Part shown: in pieces, positions 40,111 through 49,408 of the stretch
Layout of the letters: every line of letters starts with the position of its first letter
Numbering within the stretch: position 1 is the first letter of the stretch
From: JAFGRU01 sp963665915
GTDB taxonomy: Bacteria; Desulfobacterota; Desulfuromonadia; Desulfuromonadales; JAAYDE01
DNA length: 64,000 nucleotides
Assembly (NCBI GenBank): GCA_963665915.2
Contig: CAXXSG010000011.1
Location: 1 to 64,000, forward strand
Direction: 5' to 3'
Made by a program: the position numbers and the translations under genes
Notes under the pieces: model-generated
Told to the model about the DNA's origin: nothing
Database searches by the model: none
Seen by the model: the letters and a program-made list of their open reading frames with translations, nothing else

Positions 40111-41457
40111 TCAGCGCTCTTCGCGGCGATCAACCATGTAGTTGCTTCCCGGGAGTTTTTTTAAATGTTTTTTCATTTTAGCGCATTCGCGAGCGATTGC
40201 CAGAGGGGATGGGTTTTTGAGATTTCCAGAGCTGACGCAGGCAATTGAGACTGTCAGCAAGGGAAACTGGCGGGCAACGCCAAAGCGGTCTGAGGTAGTA
40301 AAAGAGCCGTTCTGGCGATCCTTCACGGAATAGAACCCCGGCACCACGCCATCAAACTCGGTTATGGTTTTTGCGGCAATTTTATCCGCACACTCCGGGG
40401 TGCTGAGAATCACGTAATCATCTCCCCCGATGTGGCCGACCATGTCATCATTATTACCCATTTCCGCGGTGATTTTCTGGATTATGTCCCCCAGCGTGGC
40501 GATGACAGTATTCCCAGCCTGATAGCCGTAGCGGTCGTTGTAAGCCTTGAAATTGTCCAGATCGATATAAACGTTGGCAAAAGGAAGATTGAGATCAATT
40601 CGTCTTCGCAGTTCCTTCTCCACGGTCAGGTTGCCGGGGAGGTGAGTCAATGGGCTGGCATCCAGACTGCGCTGTTCCATCTCCTTCAGCTTGAGAGCCA
40701 TGTACGAAAATTCCTGAGCCAGTTCCCCAAACTCGTCATGGCTGTCAAGAGCGGGTGGCATATCGTAGTTTCCCTGAGTAATCTGGTGCGTGGCGGAAGT
40801 CAGAAGTTGGAGAGCCCGATTGAATTTATAGAGCAGGCCGCCCGCGACCAGGGAGGCCAGCAGCAATCCGAGGAAGAACAGCACCAGGGTCGTCTGGTAG
40901 GCGTGGATGCTCTGCTCTGGAAGTTTCTGCAGGGTTGCATCGAGAGTTTTTTCCAGAGAGCCCTGCAGGGTCTGGAATTGTTCCAGCGTGCTGTTGCGGA
41001 AGGGAGAAAGTATATCCCTGGAGAATTTTTCCGCTTCCTGCCATTGCTGTTTCTGAAGCAGTGTCTGCATTTCCCCGCTTATATCCTGGAAGCGTCGGGC
41101 TGGATTCTGAACAGTAATGATCTGCTTTCCAAGGGGGAGCTTTGTCAGGTTTTTCCAGAAATCGGTAAATTCCTCCCGGCGCTGGGCATAGAGTTCCACC
41201 AGTGCCGGGTCTTTTAAAACAACGGCCTGTTTTTCCAGGCGTTCCTGGGCGAGAATGTTGCGGCTCAGGTTCTGGGTCAGAATCAGCGCACGGAAATCGA
41301 CCCGGACCAGATGGCGGGAGATATCGGTCTGCTTGTTCAGAGCTCCGAGAGCAAAGATGACTGCGGCCAGCGAAAACAGGCTGACCAGCAGATAACCGAG
41401 GCTGATTTTTTGCGATACGGAATATTGTGACCAGTTAAAAGGCTTGGGAAAGGCCAT
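40111..41457 (-). CDS. Membrane GGDEF-domain protein (GGDD variant)
   Basis: The 448 residues have an N-terminal helix (KISLGYLLVSLFSLAAVIFAL), an extracytoplasmic helical sensor region, a second helix (TLVLFFLGLLLASLVAGGLLY), a HAMP segment, then a GGDEF fold (DLDNFKAYNDRYGYQAGNTV). The signature reads IGGDDYVIL instead of GGDEF/GGEEF. The substrate-binding Asp and Asn are present, but the opening motif LTHLPGN is non-standard. Diguanylate cyclase activity is uncertain. Confidence 0.85.
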   Translation of the reverse strand: MAFPKPFNWSQYSVSQKISLGYLLVSLFSLAAVIFALGALNKQTDISRHLVRVDFRALILTQNLSRNILAQERLEKQAVVLKDPALVELYAQRREEFTDFWKNLTKLPLGKQIITVQNPARRFQDISGEMQTLLQKQQWQEAEKFSRDILSPFRNSTLEQFQTLQGSLEKTLDATLQKLPEQSIHAYQTTLVLFFLGLLLASLVAGGLLYKFNRALQLLTSATHQITQGNYDMPPALDSHDEFGELAQEFSYMALKLKEMEQRSLDASPLTHLPGNLTVEKELRRRIDLNLPFANVYIDLDNFKAYNDRYGYQAGNTVIATLGDIIQKITAEMGNNDDMVGHIGGDDYVILSTPECADKIAAKTITEFDGVVPGFYSVKDRQNGSFTTSDRFGVARQFPLLTVSIACVSSGNLKNPSPLAIARECAKMKKHLKKLPGSNYMVDRREER

Positions 41458-41472
41458 GTCTTGGAAGTTTCC

Positions 41473-42510
41473 TTAAGGGGAGTTTCCCCCGAACAGAGTG
41501 CCGTTATCGTTGACTTCAGGAGGAGTTTTTTGAAAATGACGGTAGGCAAAAGGTGTCGCCGTTCGGCCTCGCGGAGTCCGGTTGATGAAGCCCTGCTGGA
41601 GGAGATAGGGTTCGATAACATCTTCAATGGTTTCTTTTTCTTCACCTACTGAGGCTGCCAGAGTCTCCAGGCCCACCGGCCCGCCGGCAAATTTTTCGAT
41701 GATCGTCAGAAGAATCCGGCGGTCCATCTGATCAAAGCCGCTGTGGTCGACCTCAAGCCGTTTTAATGCCGTTTTTGCGGTTTTTAAAGAAATGCTCCCG
41801 TTCCCTTCAACTTCCGCAAAATCTCTTACGCGGCGCAGAAGACGATTGGCGATACGAGGGGTCCCACGGCTGCGGCGGGCAATCTCAAGAGCGCCGCTAT
41901 CTTCAGTGGTTATTTTAAGTATCCCGGCACTGCGCCGAACAATTTCCAGGAGTTCCTCCGGTGTGTAGAACTCCAACCTTGATATGATACCGAAGCGGTC
42001 GCGAAACGGGTGGGAAAGGCGTCCGGTCCGGGTGGTCGCGCCGACGAGAGTAAAAGGCGGGAGGTCCAGCTTGACGGTCCGGGCGGAAGGGCCCTGGCCG
42101 ATGACGATGTCGAGCTGAAAATCCTCCATTGCCGGGTAGAGAATTTCTTCCACAGCCATGGGGAGACGATGGATTTCATCAATGAACAGGACATCCCCTT
42201 CCTCCAGGTTTGTCAGCACTGCGGCCAGGTCTCCCGCTTTTTCGATTACCGGACCCGAGGTGGTTTTGATATTGACGCCCATCTCATGGGCGATGATATA
42301 GGCCAGAGTGGTTTTTCCCAGTCCGGGTGGGCCGTAGAGCAGTACATGATCCAAGGCTTCGCCGCGGTTTCTGGCGGCCTGAACAAAGACCTGGAGGTTT
42401 TCTTTGACCTTTTTCTGGCCGATGTATTCACTGATTCTGGAAGGTCGGAGATGATTTTCAACATGTTCTTCGTTGTTCAGCATTTCCGGTGCGATAATGC
42501 GTTCATCCAT
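41473..42510 (-). CDS. ruvB: Holliday junction branch migration helicase RuvB
   Basis: The 345-residue AAA+ motor has Walker A YGPPGLGKTTLA, Walker B VLFIDEIHRLP, sensor I LVGATTRTG, and the C-terminal winged helix (GLETLAASVGEEKETIEDVIEPYL and TPRGRTAT). It acts with RuvA and RuvC, encoded just upstream on the same strand in the order ruvC-ruvA-ruvB. The ruvA-ruvB gap is wider than usual (209 bases) because it holds the repeat fragment at 42578-42722. Confidence 0.97.
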   Translation of the reverse strand: MDERIIAPEMLNNEEHVENHLRPSRISEYIGQKKVKENLQVFVQAARNRGEALDHVLLYGPPGLGKTTLAYIIAHEMGVNIKTTSGPVIEKAGDLAAVLTNLEEGDVLFIDEIHRLPMAVEEILYPAMEDFQLDIVIGQGPSARTVKLDLPPFTLVGATTRTGRLSHPFRDRFGIISRLEFYTPEELLEIVRRSAGILKITTEDSGALEIARRSRGTPRIANRLLRRVRDFAEVEGNGSISLKTAKTALKRLEVDHSGFDQMDRRILLTIIEKFAGGPVGLETLAASVGEEKETIEDVIEPYLLQQGFINRTPRGRTATPFAYRHFQKTPPEVNDNGTLFGGNSP

Positions 42511-42577
42511 GAAAACCTCTATCCAGACCCCGGTCGGTTTTTTCGCCGGTTAAATGATATTTATTATTGCCCTGGGA

Positions 42578-42722
42578 GTCTGTCGGATTTGGGGGATCGT
42601 GATGATAAAATGGAAAATCGAGGACAGACTTTCGCAAAATTGAGATCGAACAGCAGGGCTATTCGTCGAAAATTTGCGGAAATATGGTCCCATTTGCCGA
42701 TTTTGTAATAGATTCATTCCTA
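42578..42722. repeat. R2-related internal fragment (copy B) between ruvA and ruvB
   Basis: From CTGTCGGATTTGG to the ruvA stop this matches the inner part of the element at 37297-37627 (about 37407-37562) at roughly 75 percent by hand alignment. Shared blocks include AATCGAGGACAGA, TTGAGA, CGAAAA, GCGG-AATATG and TAGATT. Neither CCCGG end is present, so it is a decayed or truncated copy. Its right limit coincides with the ruvA stop codon. Confidence 0.65.
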
Positions 42723-43328
42723 AGTCCGAGAGGCTCCTAAAATTTTCAGTGCGCTTTTAAGAATGCTTTCGACGCTTGTTGTTTCAGTGGTTTCTATGGA
42801 TTTCAGGGCTTTTTTGGCTTGTCCCTCTTTGTAGCCGAGATTGACCAGAGCTGAAACGGCGTCTTCCAGGGCTTTTGATGGAGAATAGGGTTCTTTTTGA
42901 ACATCACTGGGGAGCCTGCCGAAATCGAGGCGTTTAACTTTTTCCTGGAGTTCGAGGATCAGTCTCTCCGCTGTTTTTTTTCCGATCCCTGGAATTGCCG
43001 ACAAACGCTGAGTGTCCCCCTCTTCCATGGCAACGCCCAGTTCTTCGGCGGATATGTTGGAAAGGATATTGATGGCAAGGCGAGGGCCGACTCCGGAAAC
43101 GGAAATGAGGAGAGCGAAAAATTCCTTTTCCAGGTTTCTCAGAAAACCGTAAAGATGGATGGCATCCTCTTTGACGGAGGTGTAAACGAAAAATGAGACG
43201 TTTTCTTCTTCGGGAAGCGCGTAATAGGTGGAAAGGGGGATCATCAGCCGGTATCCCACCCCTCCTACGTCCACAATAAGATGGTCGATCGATTTATAAA
43301 CAATTTTTCCGGTAAGGCGTGCAATCAT
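42720..43328 (-). CDS. ruvA: Holliday junction-binding protein RuvA
   Basis: The 202 residues carry the N-terminal OB fold (MIARLTGKIVYKSIDHLIVDVGGVGYRL), tandem helix-hairpin-helix motifs (LLISVSGVGPRLAINILS, RLSAIPGIGKKTAERLILEL) and a C-terminal three-helix domain that contacts RuvB (ALEDAVSALVNLGYKEGQAKKAL). It lies 32 bases after ruvC. Confidence 0.96.
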   Translation of the reverse strand: MIARLTGKIVYKSIDHLIVDVGGVGYRLMIPLSTYYALPEEENVSFFVYTSVKEDAIHLYGFLRNLEKEFFALLISVSGVGPRLAINILSNISAEELGVAMEEGDTQRLSAIPGIGKKTAERLILELQEKVKRLDFGRLPSDVQKEPYSPSKALEDAVSALVNLGYKEGQAKKALKSIETTETTSVESILKSALKILGASRT

Positions 43329-43360
43329 GACAAATGTCGTAACCTACTTCGCCGACCTTA

Positions 43361-43870
43361 TCAGCCTGAGGATAAAGAAAGGAGCTTGCTGACTTTGTTT
43401 TCCAGATGGTGGCTGTGACCATGACAGATGGCGACGGCCAGAGCATCGGAAGCATCCGGTTGAGCGATGGTGGGGAGTTTTAGAAGGGCCCGTGTCATCT
43501 GTTGGACCTGAGTTTTGTCAGCTTTTCCGTATCCCACAACCGCACTTTTAACCTGCAGAGCACTGTATTCAAACACCGGAAGCTGATGCTGCGCTCCAGC
43601 CAGAAGAACGACCCCTCTGGCATGGCCCAGCTTCAGAGCGGCAGCGGCGTTTTTGGCGACAAACACCTTTTCCACGGCCAGAACGTGCGGTGAGTGCTGC
43701 AAAATTATCTGGGAAAGCTCCTCGTATATCTTGAGGAGTCTTTCCGCCATGTCTTTTTTGGCCGCAAGGCGAATGGCCCCATGGGAAACGTGCTGGAGTT
43801 TTGGGCCTTCCATTTGAATCAGCCCGTAGCCGGTTATCAGACTTCCCGGATCAACACCCAAAATTCGCAT
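43361..43870 (-). CDS. ruvC: Holliday junction resolvase RuvC
   Basis: This 169-residue RNase H-fold nuclease cuts Holliday junctions. I start at ATG 43870 (MRILGVDPGSLITGYG) behind GAGG; an upstream ATG in the same frame adds 18 residues that are not family-like. Acidic catalytic residues are visible in GVDPG, AVEKVFVAKN and PDASDALAVAICHGH. Confidence 0.95.
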   Translation of the reverse strand: MRILGVDPGSLITGYGLIQMEGPKLQHVSHGAIRLAAKKDMAERLLKIYEELSQIILQHSPHVLAVEKVFVAKNAAAALKLGHARGVVLLAGAQHQLPVFEYSALQVKSAVVGYGKADKTQVQQMTRALLKLPTIAQPDASDALAVAICHGHSHHLENKVSKLLSLSSG

Positions 43871-44078
43871 AAAACGCCTCGGAGGGAGCAGTGAGTGTCC
43901 CGTATGGTTAATCCTATTCATCAATTCTGGTTCTTTTGCCTGCTGCCGGCGTTCCCCCTCCTCGGCCTAGCTCTTGCCAGGCCTGCGTCGGTGCGCCTTG
44001 GCAGCAACCAAAATACCTCAGAATTTTTTGATAGCACTAACCGAACGGGACGTTGGAAGCTGGCGGCACAACCTTCCG

Positions 44079-44822
44079 TCAGCCCATGAGATTCTGAAGC
44101 TCTTCCTCGCTGATATCGAAATTGGAATAAACATCCTGGACATCATCATTGTCTTCGAGTTTTTCCATCAGCTTGAGCATCTGCTCAGCCTGCTTTCCTT
44201 CCAGCCTGACGGTCGTCTGGGGAATCATGGTGGTTTCAGCCGTTTCCCAGGTCAAACCCTGGGCACCAAGGGCTTCCCTCACTTCAATGAAGTCGTTCGG
44301 GTCAGTGATAACCTCAATGACATCCTCCTCATCCTTGACATCCTCGGCGCCAGCCTCTAGGGCAGCTTCGAAAATAGTCTCGAAATCCTGTTCTTTGCTG
44401 AATGAAATCAAGCCTTTGCGGTCAAAGAGGAAAGCGACCGAGCCGCTGACTCCGAGACTGCCGTTGTGTTTGCTGAATATATAGCGGACATCCGCCACGG
44501 TGCGGGTGTGGTTGTCGGTCATGAATTCCACAATGACTGCGGCGCCGCCCGGCCCGTAACCTTCGAAACTTCCTTCTTCATAGTTTACGCCGTCAAGCCC
44601 GCCCGAACCTTTTTTAATAGCACGTTCGATGGTGTCTTTAGGCATGTTATCACTTTTGGCCTTGTCCACCGCCGTTCGCAGTCGGGGATTGGCACCTAAG
44701 TCCGGACCGCCTTTGGCGGCGACCGTGATTTCCTTGATCAACTTGGTGAACGCCTTGCCTCGTTTGGCATCCTGGGCACCTTTGCGGTGTTTAATGTTTG
44801 CCCATTTGCTATGCCCTGCCAT
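44079..44822 (-). CDS. yebC: YebC/PmpR-family protein
   Basis: The 247 residues start with the family hallmark MAGHSKWANIKHRKGAQDAKR, followed by NPRLRTAVDKAKSDNMPKDTIERAIKKG and YGPGGAAVIVEFMTDN. YebC proteins act as transcriptional regulators or as translation factors relieving ribosome stalls at proline-rich stretches. It lies upstream of ruvC on the same strand, the common arrangement. The 208-base gap to ruvC holds no clear gene. Confidence 0.94.
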   Translation of the reverse strand: MAGHSKWANIKHRKGAQDAKRGKAFTKLIKEITVAAKGGPDLGANPRLRTAVDKAKSDNMPKDTIERAIKKGSGGLDGVNYEEGSFEGYGPGGAAVIVEFMTDNHTRTVADVRYIFSKHNGSLGVSGSVAFLFDRKGLISFSKEQDFETIFEAALEAGAEDVKDEEDVIEVITDPNDFIEVREALGAQGLTWETAETTMIPQTTVRLEGKQAEQMLKLMEKLEDNDDVQDVYSNFDISEEELQNLMG

Positions 44823-45011
44823 AGAGTTAATTCTCCTTTCTATTCAAATACTTTTATGCATTCTGCGAGTACGGAACCGGGGTCATCCTAGCATGATTTC
44901 TCAGCTCCAAACAAGCCAATTCTGGGTGGTTGGATGTTTCAGAATATTACGAGACAGTGGCAAACCTTGGAAGGGATTGTCCTGAGGTTGTGCCTTTAAA
45001 CTTAAGGCTTT

Positions 45012-45908
45012 TCAGAGCCCTTCCTTTTGGAGGTTTTCCAGCAAAAGCTTCTGTTCTTCTGAGAGCTTTGTGGGAACGATGAGCTCCACCACTGCGTAGA
45101 GATCACCTGCCGGATAACTTCCATGGGCAGGTACCCCGAAACCTTTGAGGCGGATTTTCCCCCCCGGCTGTATCCCGGCAGGGATTTTTACCTTTTTGCT
45201 TTTTTCCAGAGTGGGGACCTCGACGGAAGTTCCGAGGCAGGCGCTTGAGAAAGGGATTCGGACTTTGACAAACAGATCCTTCCCCTGACGACTGAAAATG
45301 CTGTCCGTTTCAACCTTGATTTCCAGGAGAAGGTCCCCAGGAGGACCGCCGTTGGGGCTGTCGCCGCCTTTGCTGTGGATGCGTAGTTTTTGTCCTGATT
45401 CGACTCCAGGCGGAATTCTCACTTCCAATTGTTCGAGTTGGGGACCGCGCTTGAAATCGACTCGCCTTCCCCCTCCCATGATGGCATTGCGGAAAGGGAT
45501 TGATATCTTGAGGATGTAGTCCTGACCTTTAACCTGCCTGACCTGGGAACCACTGGAAAACGGGTCACGACCGGTGCTTGGGCCGCCGAAAAAACGGCTA
45601 AAAATATCGTCGGTGCCGACACCGAATTCGCGGAAAATATCCCCCACATCAAAGTTGCGGTAGATATCCTCATGAGAAAAGCGCTGGTGAAAGCCCTGCT
45701 CTCCAAACTGGTCGTACTGCTTTCTTTTTTCCGCATCCGAGAGGACCGCGTAGGCTTCGGTAATCTCTTTGAATTTTTCCTCGGCCTTCTGATCCCCGGG
45801 ATTTTTATCCGGATGATATTTCAGTGCCAGCTTGCGGTAGGCTTTTTTTATTTCTTCACCGGAGGCGTCTTTCGCGACGCCCAGGCTGGCGTAATAGTCT
45901 TTGGCCAT
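45012..45908 (-). CDS. cbpA: DnaJ-like chaperone without zinc finger (CbpA type)
   Basis: I start at ATG 45908 (MAKDYYASLGVAKDASGEEI) behind GGGAG, giving 298 residues. A J domain (residues 1-70) has the HPD motif in LKYHPDKNPGD, then a Gly/Phe-rich linker (FSRFFGGPSTGRDPF) and the two beta-sandwich client-binding domains. The DnaJ zinc-finger CXXCXGXG repeats are absent. It works with DnaK, which is not in the window. Confidence 0.92.
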   Translation of the reverse strand: MAKDYYASLGVAKDASGEEIKKAYRKLALKYHPDKNPGDQKAEEKFKEITEAYAVLSDAEKRKQYDQFGEQGFHQRFSHEDIYRNFDVGDIFREFGVGTDDIFSRFFGGPSTGRDPFSSGSQVRQVKGQDYILKISIPFRNAIMGGGRRVDFKRGPQLEQLEVRIPPGVESGQKLRIHSKGGDSPNGGPPGDLLLEIKVETDSIFSRQGKDLFVKVRIPFSSACLGTSVEVPTLEKSKKVKIPAGIQPGGKIRLKGFGVPAHGSYPAGDLYAVVELIVPTKLSEEQKLLLENLQKEGL

Positions 45909-46169
45909 GGATTCTCCCAAGAATTCTTTCATAGTGAACGTTGTGTTCAATATAATGAGCCTGCTGGGAATCGTCAAGTGGGGATGGGTGCTAAGAGAGT
46001 GGGACAGCTGCAGGTTTTTTCTGGTATAATCTGTCGTGAAAAATATGCCGGGCAGTTGGGAAGTCTTAAAAAAATCATCAGTTTTGCTGTTGGTAAACCA
46101 TTCAGTCGGGAATTAATTTATACTTTTTTGGAGCAGCAAAGAGGGCGGGGTTGCGCCCCCGGACGGCGC

Positions 46170-46200
46170 CTTCTTTCTTTTTACGTCAAAAAGAAAGAAG
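46170..46200. repeat. Hairpin core of an intergenic repeat-like region
   Basis: CTTCTTTCTTTTT pairs perfectly (13 bp) with AAAAAGAAAGAAG around ACGTC. The surrounding 46140-46330 alternates GC-rich and poly-purine tracts and, when translated, gives PSFFLRQKERSKKK-like nonsense typical of widespread bacterial intergenic repeats. The gap 45909-46435 otherwise holds only the upstream region of the hemG-type gene. Confidence 0.5.
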
Positions 46201-46435
46201 CAAAAAAAAGGACGCCCCGGCACCTTGCCCTTCGGGTCTCCTGCGCTCCAGGGCGATTTTAAAGACGGTCAGGATTCGCAAAAATCGCTCAGCTGCCCGT
46301 CTGATTTTAAAATATCCCCTCCACTTCGGCTGCAGTGCAAGGGGGGGGAAGGCCCTTGAGCTTTTCTCAAGTTGTTTTTTGTGCGAGTCTTCTGCTGTTG
46401 CAGGTGGTGATTGGGCAAAGGGAAGAGTGTTGAAT

Positions 46436-47845
46436 ATGGCGGATATAGTTATCATCGGTGGAGGGATCTCCGGTCTTTCGGCCGCTTTTGCTCTGGAGCG
46501 TGAAGCCCGTAAACGGGGGCTGGGGATTTCCACCCTGGTTTTGGAAGGGGAGGAGCGGCTGGGGGGCAAGATCTGGAGCCGGAAAGAGGAAGGCTATCTT
46601 TGCGAGTGGGGGCCGAACGGGTTTCTTGACAGCAAGCCCTGGACCCTCGAACTTTGCCGGGATGTGGGTATTCAGGAGCGTCTCCTGCGGTCTAATTATA
46701 ATGCCAGAAAACGTTTTATCTTTTCGCGCGGGCAACTTCACCAGCTTCCGGAGAGTGCCCTGTCCTTTTTCCGCTCGACTCTTATCTCCTGGCCAGGGAA
46801 ACTGCGCCTGGCCTGCGAACTTCTGATCTCTGCCAGGCTGGACGAAAAGGACGAAACTCTGGCTGATTTCGCTCGCAGACGCTTGGGCTCCGAAGCTTTG
46901 GATAAATTGATTGGCCCCATGGTTTCGGGGGTTTTTGCCGGAGATCCTGAAACCATGAGCCTGAAAAGCTGTTTCCCGCGCATCCATGAACTGGAGAAAG
47001 AGTATGGCGGCCTCATAAAAGCCTTGCTCCGACTGCAAAAAAAACGGAGACAGGATAAAAAGACCGGGAAAGCGGTTTCCGGTCCGTCGGGACCGGGGGG
47101 AATCCTTACTTCTTTTGGCGACGGGATTGATGAACTGGTCGGTGGCGTGGCTGCTACGCTTGAAGGGGAAGTCAGGACCGGGGCAAAAGTGGTTGCTCTG
47201 CGAAAAAAAGAGGCTGGGTTTGAGCTCTGTTTGGAATCGGGGGAGATTCTGCCTGCCCGGGCTGTCCTAAGCGCCTGTCCCGCTTTTGAACTGGCGGGTA
47301 TTGTGGAGGGGATGGATCAGGGCCTGTCCGGCATTTTAAGCACGATTCCCTATGCCCCTCTATTTGTGGTTTGCTGCGGTTATGAGCGGGGGAAAATACC
47401 CCATGACCTGAATGGTTTCGGTTATCTGGTCACCAGGCAGGAGCAGAAAAATGCTTTGGGAACTCTCTGGGATTCCAGCATTTTCCCCAACCGGGCACCC
47501 GAGGGGCGGGTTCTGCTCCGCTCCATGGTGGGAGGTGCCGCCTGGCCTGAGGTCATGAAACTTTCCGAAGAGGAGATTCAGAGGCGGGTTCTGGAGGATT
47601 TGCGAGCCATCATGGAAATTGTCGAACCACCCGACTTTATCCGCGTCTATCCCCACGCCCGGGCGATTCCGCAATATCTGAGCGGGCACGAGAGCCTGAT
47701 CGGCGTGCTGACCGACAGGGCGCAGGGTTATCCGGGGCTCTTTTTCAGCGGCAACGCTTTTTTCGGGGTTGGTCTTAACGACTGCGTGAGAGCTTCCAAC
47801 GAAGTGGCGGCCAAGGTTATCGATTACATCCACACGACCGCATGA
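46436..47845 (+). CDS. hemY: Oxygen-dependent-type protoporphyrinogen/coproporphyrinogen oxidase (HemY family)
   Basis: I start at ATG 46436 (MADIVIIGGGISGLSAAFAL), giving 469 residues; the longer frame upstream is repeat sequence. The N-terminal FAD motif is GGGISGLSAAF, followed by ERLGGKIWS, CEWGPNGFLDSKP, IGPMVSGVFAGDPETMSLKS and the C-terminal GLFFSGNAFFGVGLNDC. The family oxidises protoporphyrinogen IX or coproporphyrinogen III in haem synthesis. Which substrate is used cannot be told here. Confidence 0.9.
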   Translation: MADIVIIGGGISGLSAAFALEREARKRGLGISTLVLEGEERLGGKIWSRKEEGYLCEWGPNGFLDSKPWTLELCRDVGIQERLLRSNYNARKRFIFSRGQLHQLPESALSFFRSTLISWPGKLRLACELLISARLDEKDETLADFARRRLGSEALDKLIGPMVSGVFAGDPETMSLKSCFPRIHELEKEYGGLIKALLRLQKKRRQDKKTGKAVSGPSGPGGILTSFGDGIDELVGGVAATLEGEVRTGAKVVALRKKEAGFELCLESGEILPARAVLSACPAFELAGIVEGMDQGLSGILSTIPYAPLFVVCCGYERGKIPHDLNGFGYLVTRQEQKNALGTLWDSSIFPNRAPEGRVLLRSMVGGAAWPEVMKLSEEEIQRRVLEDLRAIMEIVEPPDFIRVYPHARAIPQYLSGHESLIGVLTDRAQGYPGLFFSGNAFFGVGLNDCVRASNEVAAKVIDYIHTTA

Positions 47846-47866
47846 AATTTTCTTTTCCAGGGTTTT

Positions 47867-48607
47867 TTAGAGTATCTGATCGAGAAACTTTTGCAGGCGT
47901 GGGTGCTCCGGATTCTGGAAAAAATGCTCCGGCGTGCCGACCTCGATAATTTTCCCCTCATCCATGAAGACAATGCGGTCCGCCACTTCGCGGGCAAAAG
48001 ACATTTCATGGGTGACGACGACCATGGTCATGCCTTCTTTCGCTAAATTGACCATGACATCGAGCACTTCTCCGATCATCTCCGGGTCGAGGGCTGAAGT
48101 CGGCTCGTCGAAAAGCATGATTTTCGGGTTCATGGCCAGAGCCCTTGCAATCGCGACACGTTGCTGCTGTCCACCCGAGAGCTGGGCCGGATAACTCTCG
48201 ACCTTTTCCGCAATGCCCACTTTTTCGAGCAGCTTGATGGCAATTTTTTCAGCTTCGGCTTTGGAGATTTTTTTAAGCTTGATTGGCGCCAGAGTCAGGT
48301 TGTGGAGAACATTCTTGTGGTGGAAAAGATTGAAACTCTGGAACACCATGCCGAGTTCCATGCGGATTTTGTTGATATCGTTCGATTCGTCGCTGATATC
48401 TTCCCCGTCAACAATGATGTGCCCCTCATTGATTTTCTCCAGCTGATTGATCGAACGCAGAAGAGTACTTTTACCAGAGCCGCTGGGACCGATAATAACA
48501 ACTTTTTCCCCTGGGGCGATGTCGAGGGATACATCATCGAGCGCCCTGAGGGAGCCGAATAATTTAGAAACATTTTTTATTTGAATGATTGGTTCAACGT
48601 TTCCCAT
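47867..48607 (-). CDS. Polar amino acid ABC transporter, ATP-binding subunit
   Basis: The 246-residue ATPase has Walker A GPSGSGKSTLLRSIN, Q-loop VFQSFNLFHHKNVLHN, signature LSGGQQQRVAIARAL, Walker B IMLFDEPTSALDPE and the switch His in VVVTHEMSF. It is the GlnQ/HisP type. It overlaps the permease gene by 14 bases and is the last gene of the SBP-permease-ATPase operon. Confidence 0.94.
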   Translation of the reverse strand: MGNVEPIIQIKNVSKLFGSLRALDDVSLDIAPGEKVVIIGPSGSGKSTLLRSINQLEKINEGHIIVDGEDISDESNDINKIRMELGMVFQSFNLFHHKNVLHNLTLAPIKLKKISKAEAEKIAIKLLEKVGIAEKVESYPAQLSGGQQQRVAIARALAMNPKIMLFDEPTSALDPEMIGEVLDVMVNLAKEGMTMVVVTHEMSFAREVADRIVFMDEGKIIEVGTPEHFFQNPEHPRLQKFLDQIL

Positions 48608-49391
48608 AATCCCCCAGCCTTTCTTCCATAATACCGACGAGTTTGGAAAGAATCAGGGTAATGATCAGGTAAACGATGGCGATCATGGTATAGGTTTCGA
48701 AGTACATGAAACTTTCCGAAGCGAACTCTCTTCCGCGCCGCAGCAGGTCGGATACCGCCAGGATTGAAACCAGCGAGGTGTCCTTGAGGAGAGCGATGAA
48801 TTCATTCCCCACCGGCGGCAGTATGGTTCTCATTGCCTGGGGCAGAATGACATAAAACATGGTCTGGCGGCTGTTGAAGCCCAGCGACATGGAGGCTTCG
48901 CGCTGGCCGGGGTCGATTGCCTCGATCCCGGCCCGGAAGACCTCTCCCATGTAGGCTCCATAGCAGAAGCTCATGGCAAGTACGGCCGCCAGTATGTCAG
49001 GGACCAGGACGAACTGGCCGAGGGCGTAGTAGAGGTAGAACAACTGAACGAGCAGGGGGATTCCTCTGACAACCTCAACATAGGTGGAGGCCACCAGATT
49101 GATATATTTGTTGCGGGATATGCGGCCGAGTCCCGTGATCAACCCGATAACGAGCGACAGGGAGATGGAGGCAAGGGTTACCTCGAAGGTTACCAGTATG
49201 CCATCAGGAATGAATTTTACAATGCGGAGGTAAGGTTCCGGGTGGAATAAAACGAGATAAAGGAGAGCTAACACAGCGCCGATAAAAGAAAGACGCCAGG
49301 CGGAGACCAGACCACGGTCATCCCTGGTGGGGATGGCCGCTCCGTCGCCGATGTCTATTTCCACTTTTTTCTCAGGCATAATATCAACCAA
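48594..49391 (-). CDS. Polar amino acid ABC transporter, permease subunit
   Basis: The 265 residues carry about six hydrophobic segments with the HisM/GlnP-type permease motif (YVEVVRGIPLLVQLFYLYYALG) and the EAA loop FRAGIEAIDPGQREASMSLG. The N-terminal region includes one extra helix preceded by a charged cytoplasmic tail. A single permease gene suggests a homodimer. Confidence 0.93.
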   Translation of the reverse strand: MVDIMPEKKVEIDIGDGAAIPTRDDRGLVSAWRLSFIGAVLALLYLVLFHPEPYLRIVKFIPDGILVTFEVTLASISLSLVIGLITGLGRISRNKYINLVASTYVEVVRGIPLLVQLFYLYYALGQFVLVPDILAAVLAMSFCYGAYMGEVFRAGIEAIDPGQREASMSLGFNSRQTMFYVILPQAMRTILPPVGNEFIALLKDTSLVSILAVSDLLRRGREFASESFMYFETYTMIAIVYLIITLILSKLVGIMEERLGDYGKR

Positions 49392-49408
49392 AAACTTTCA
49401 GGGTTGAC

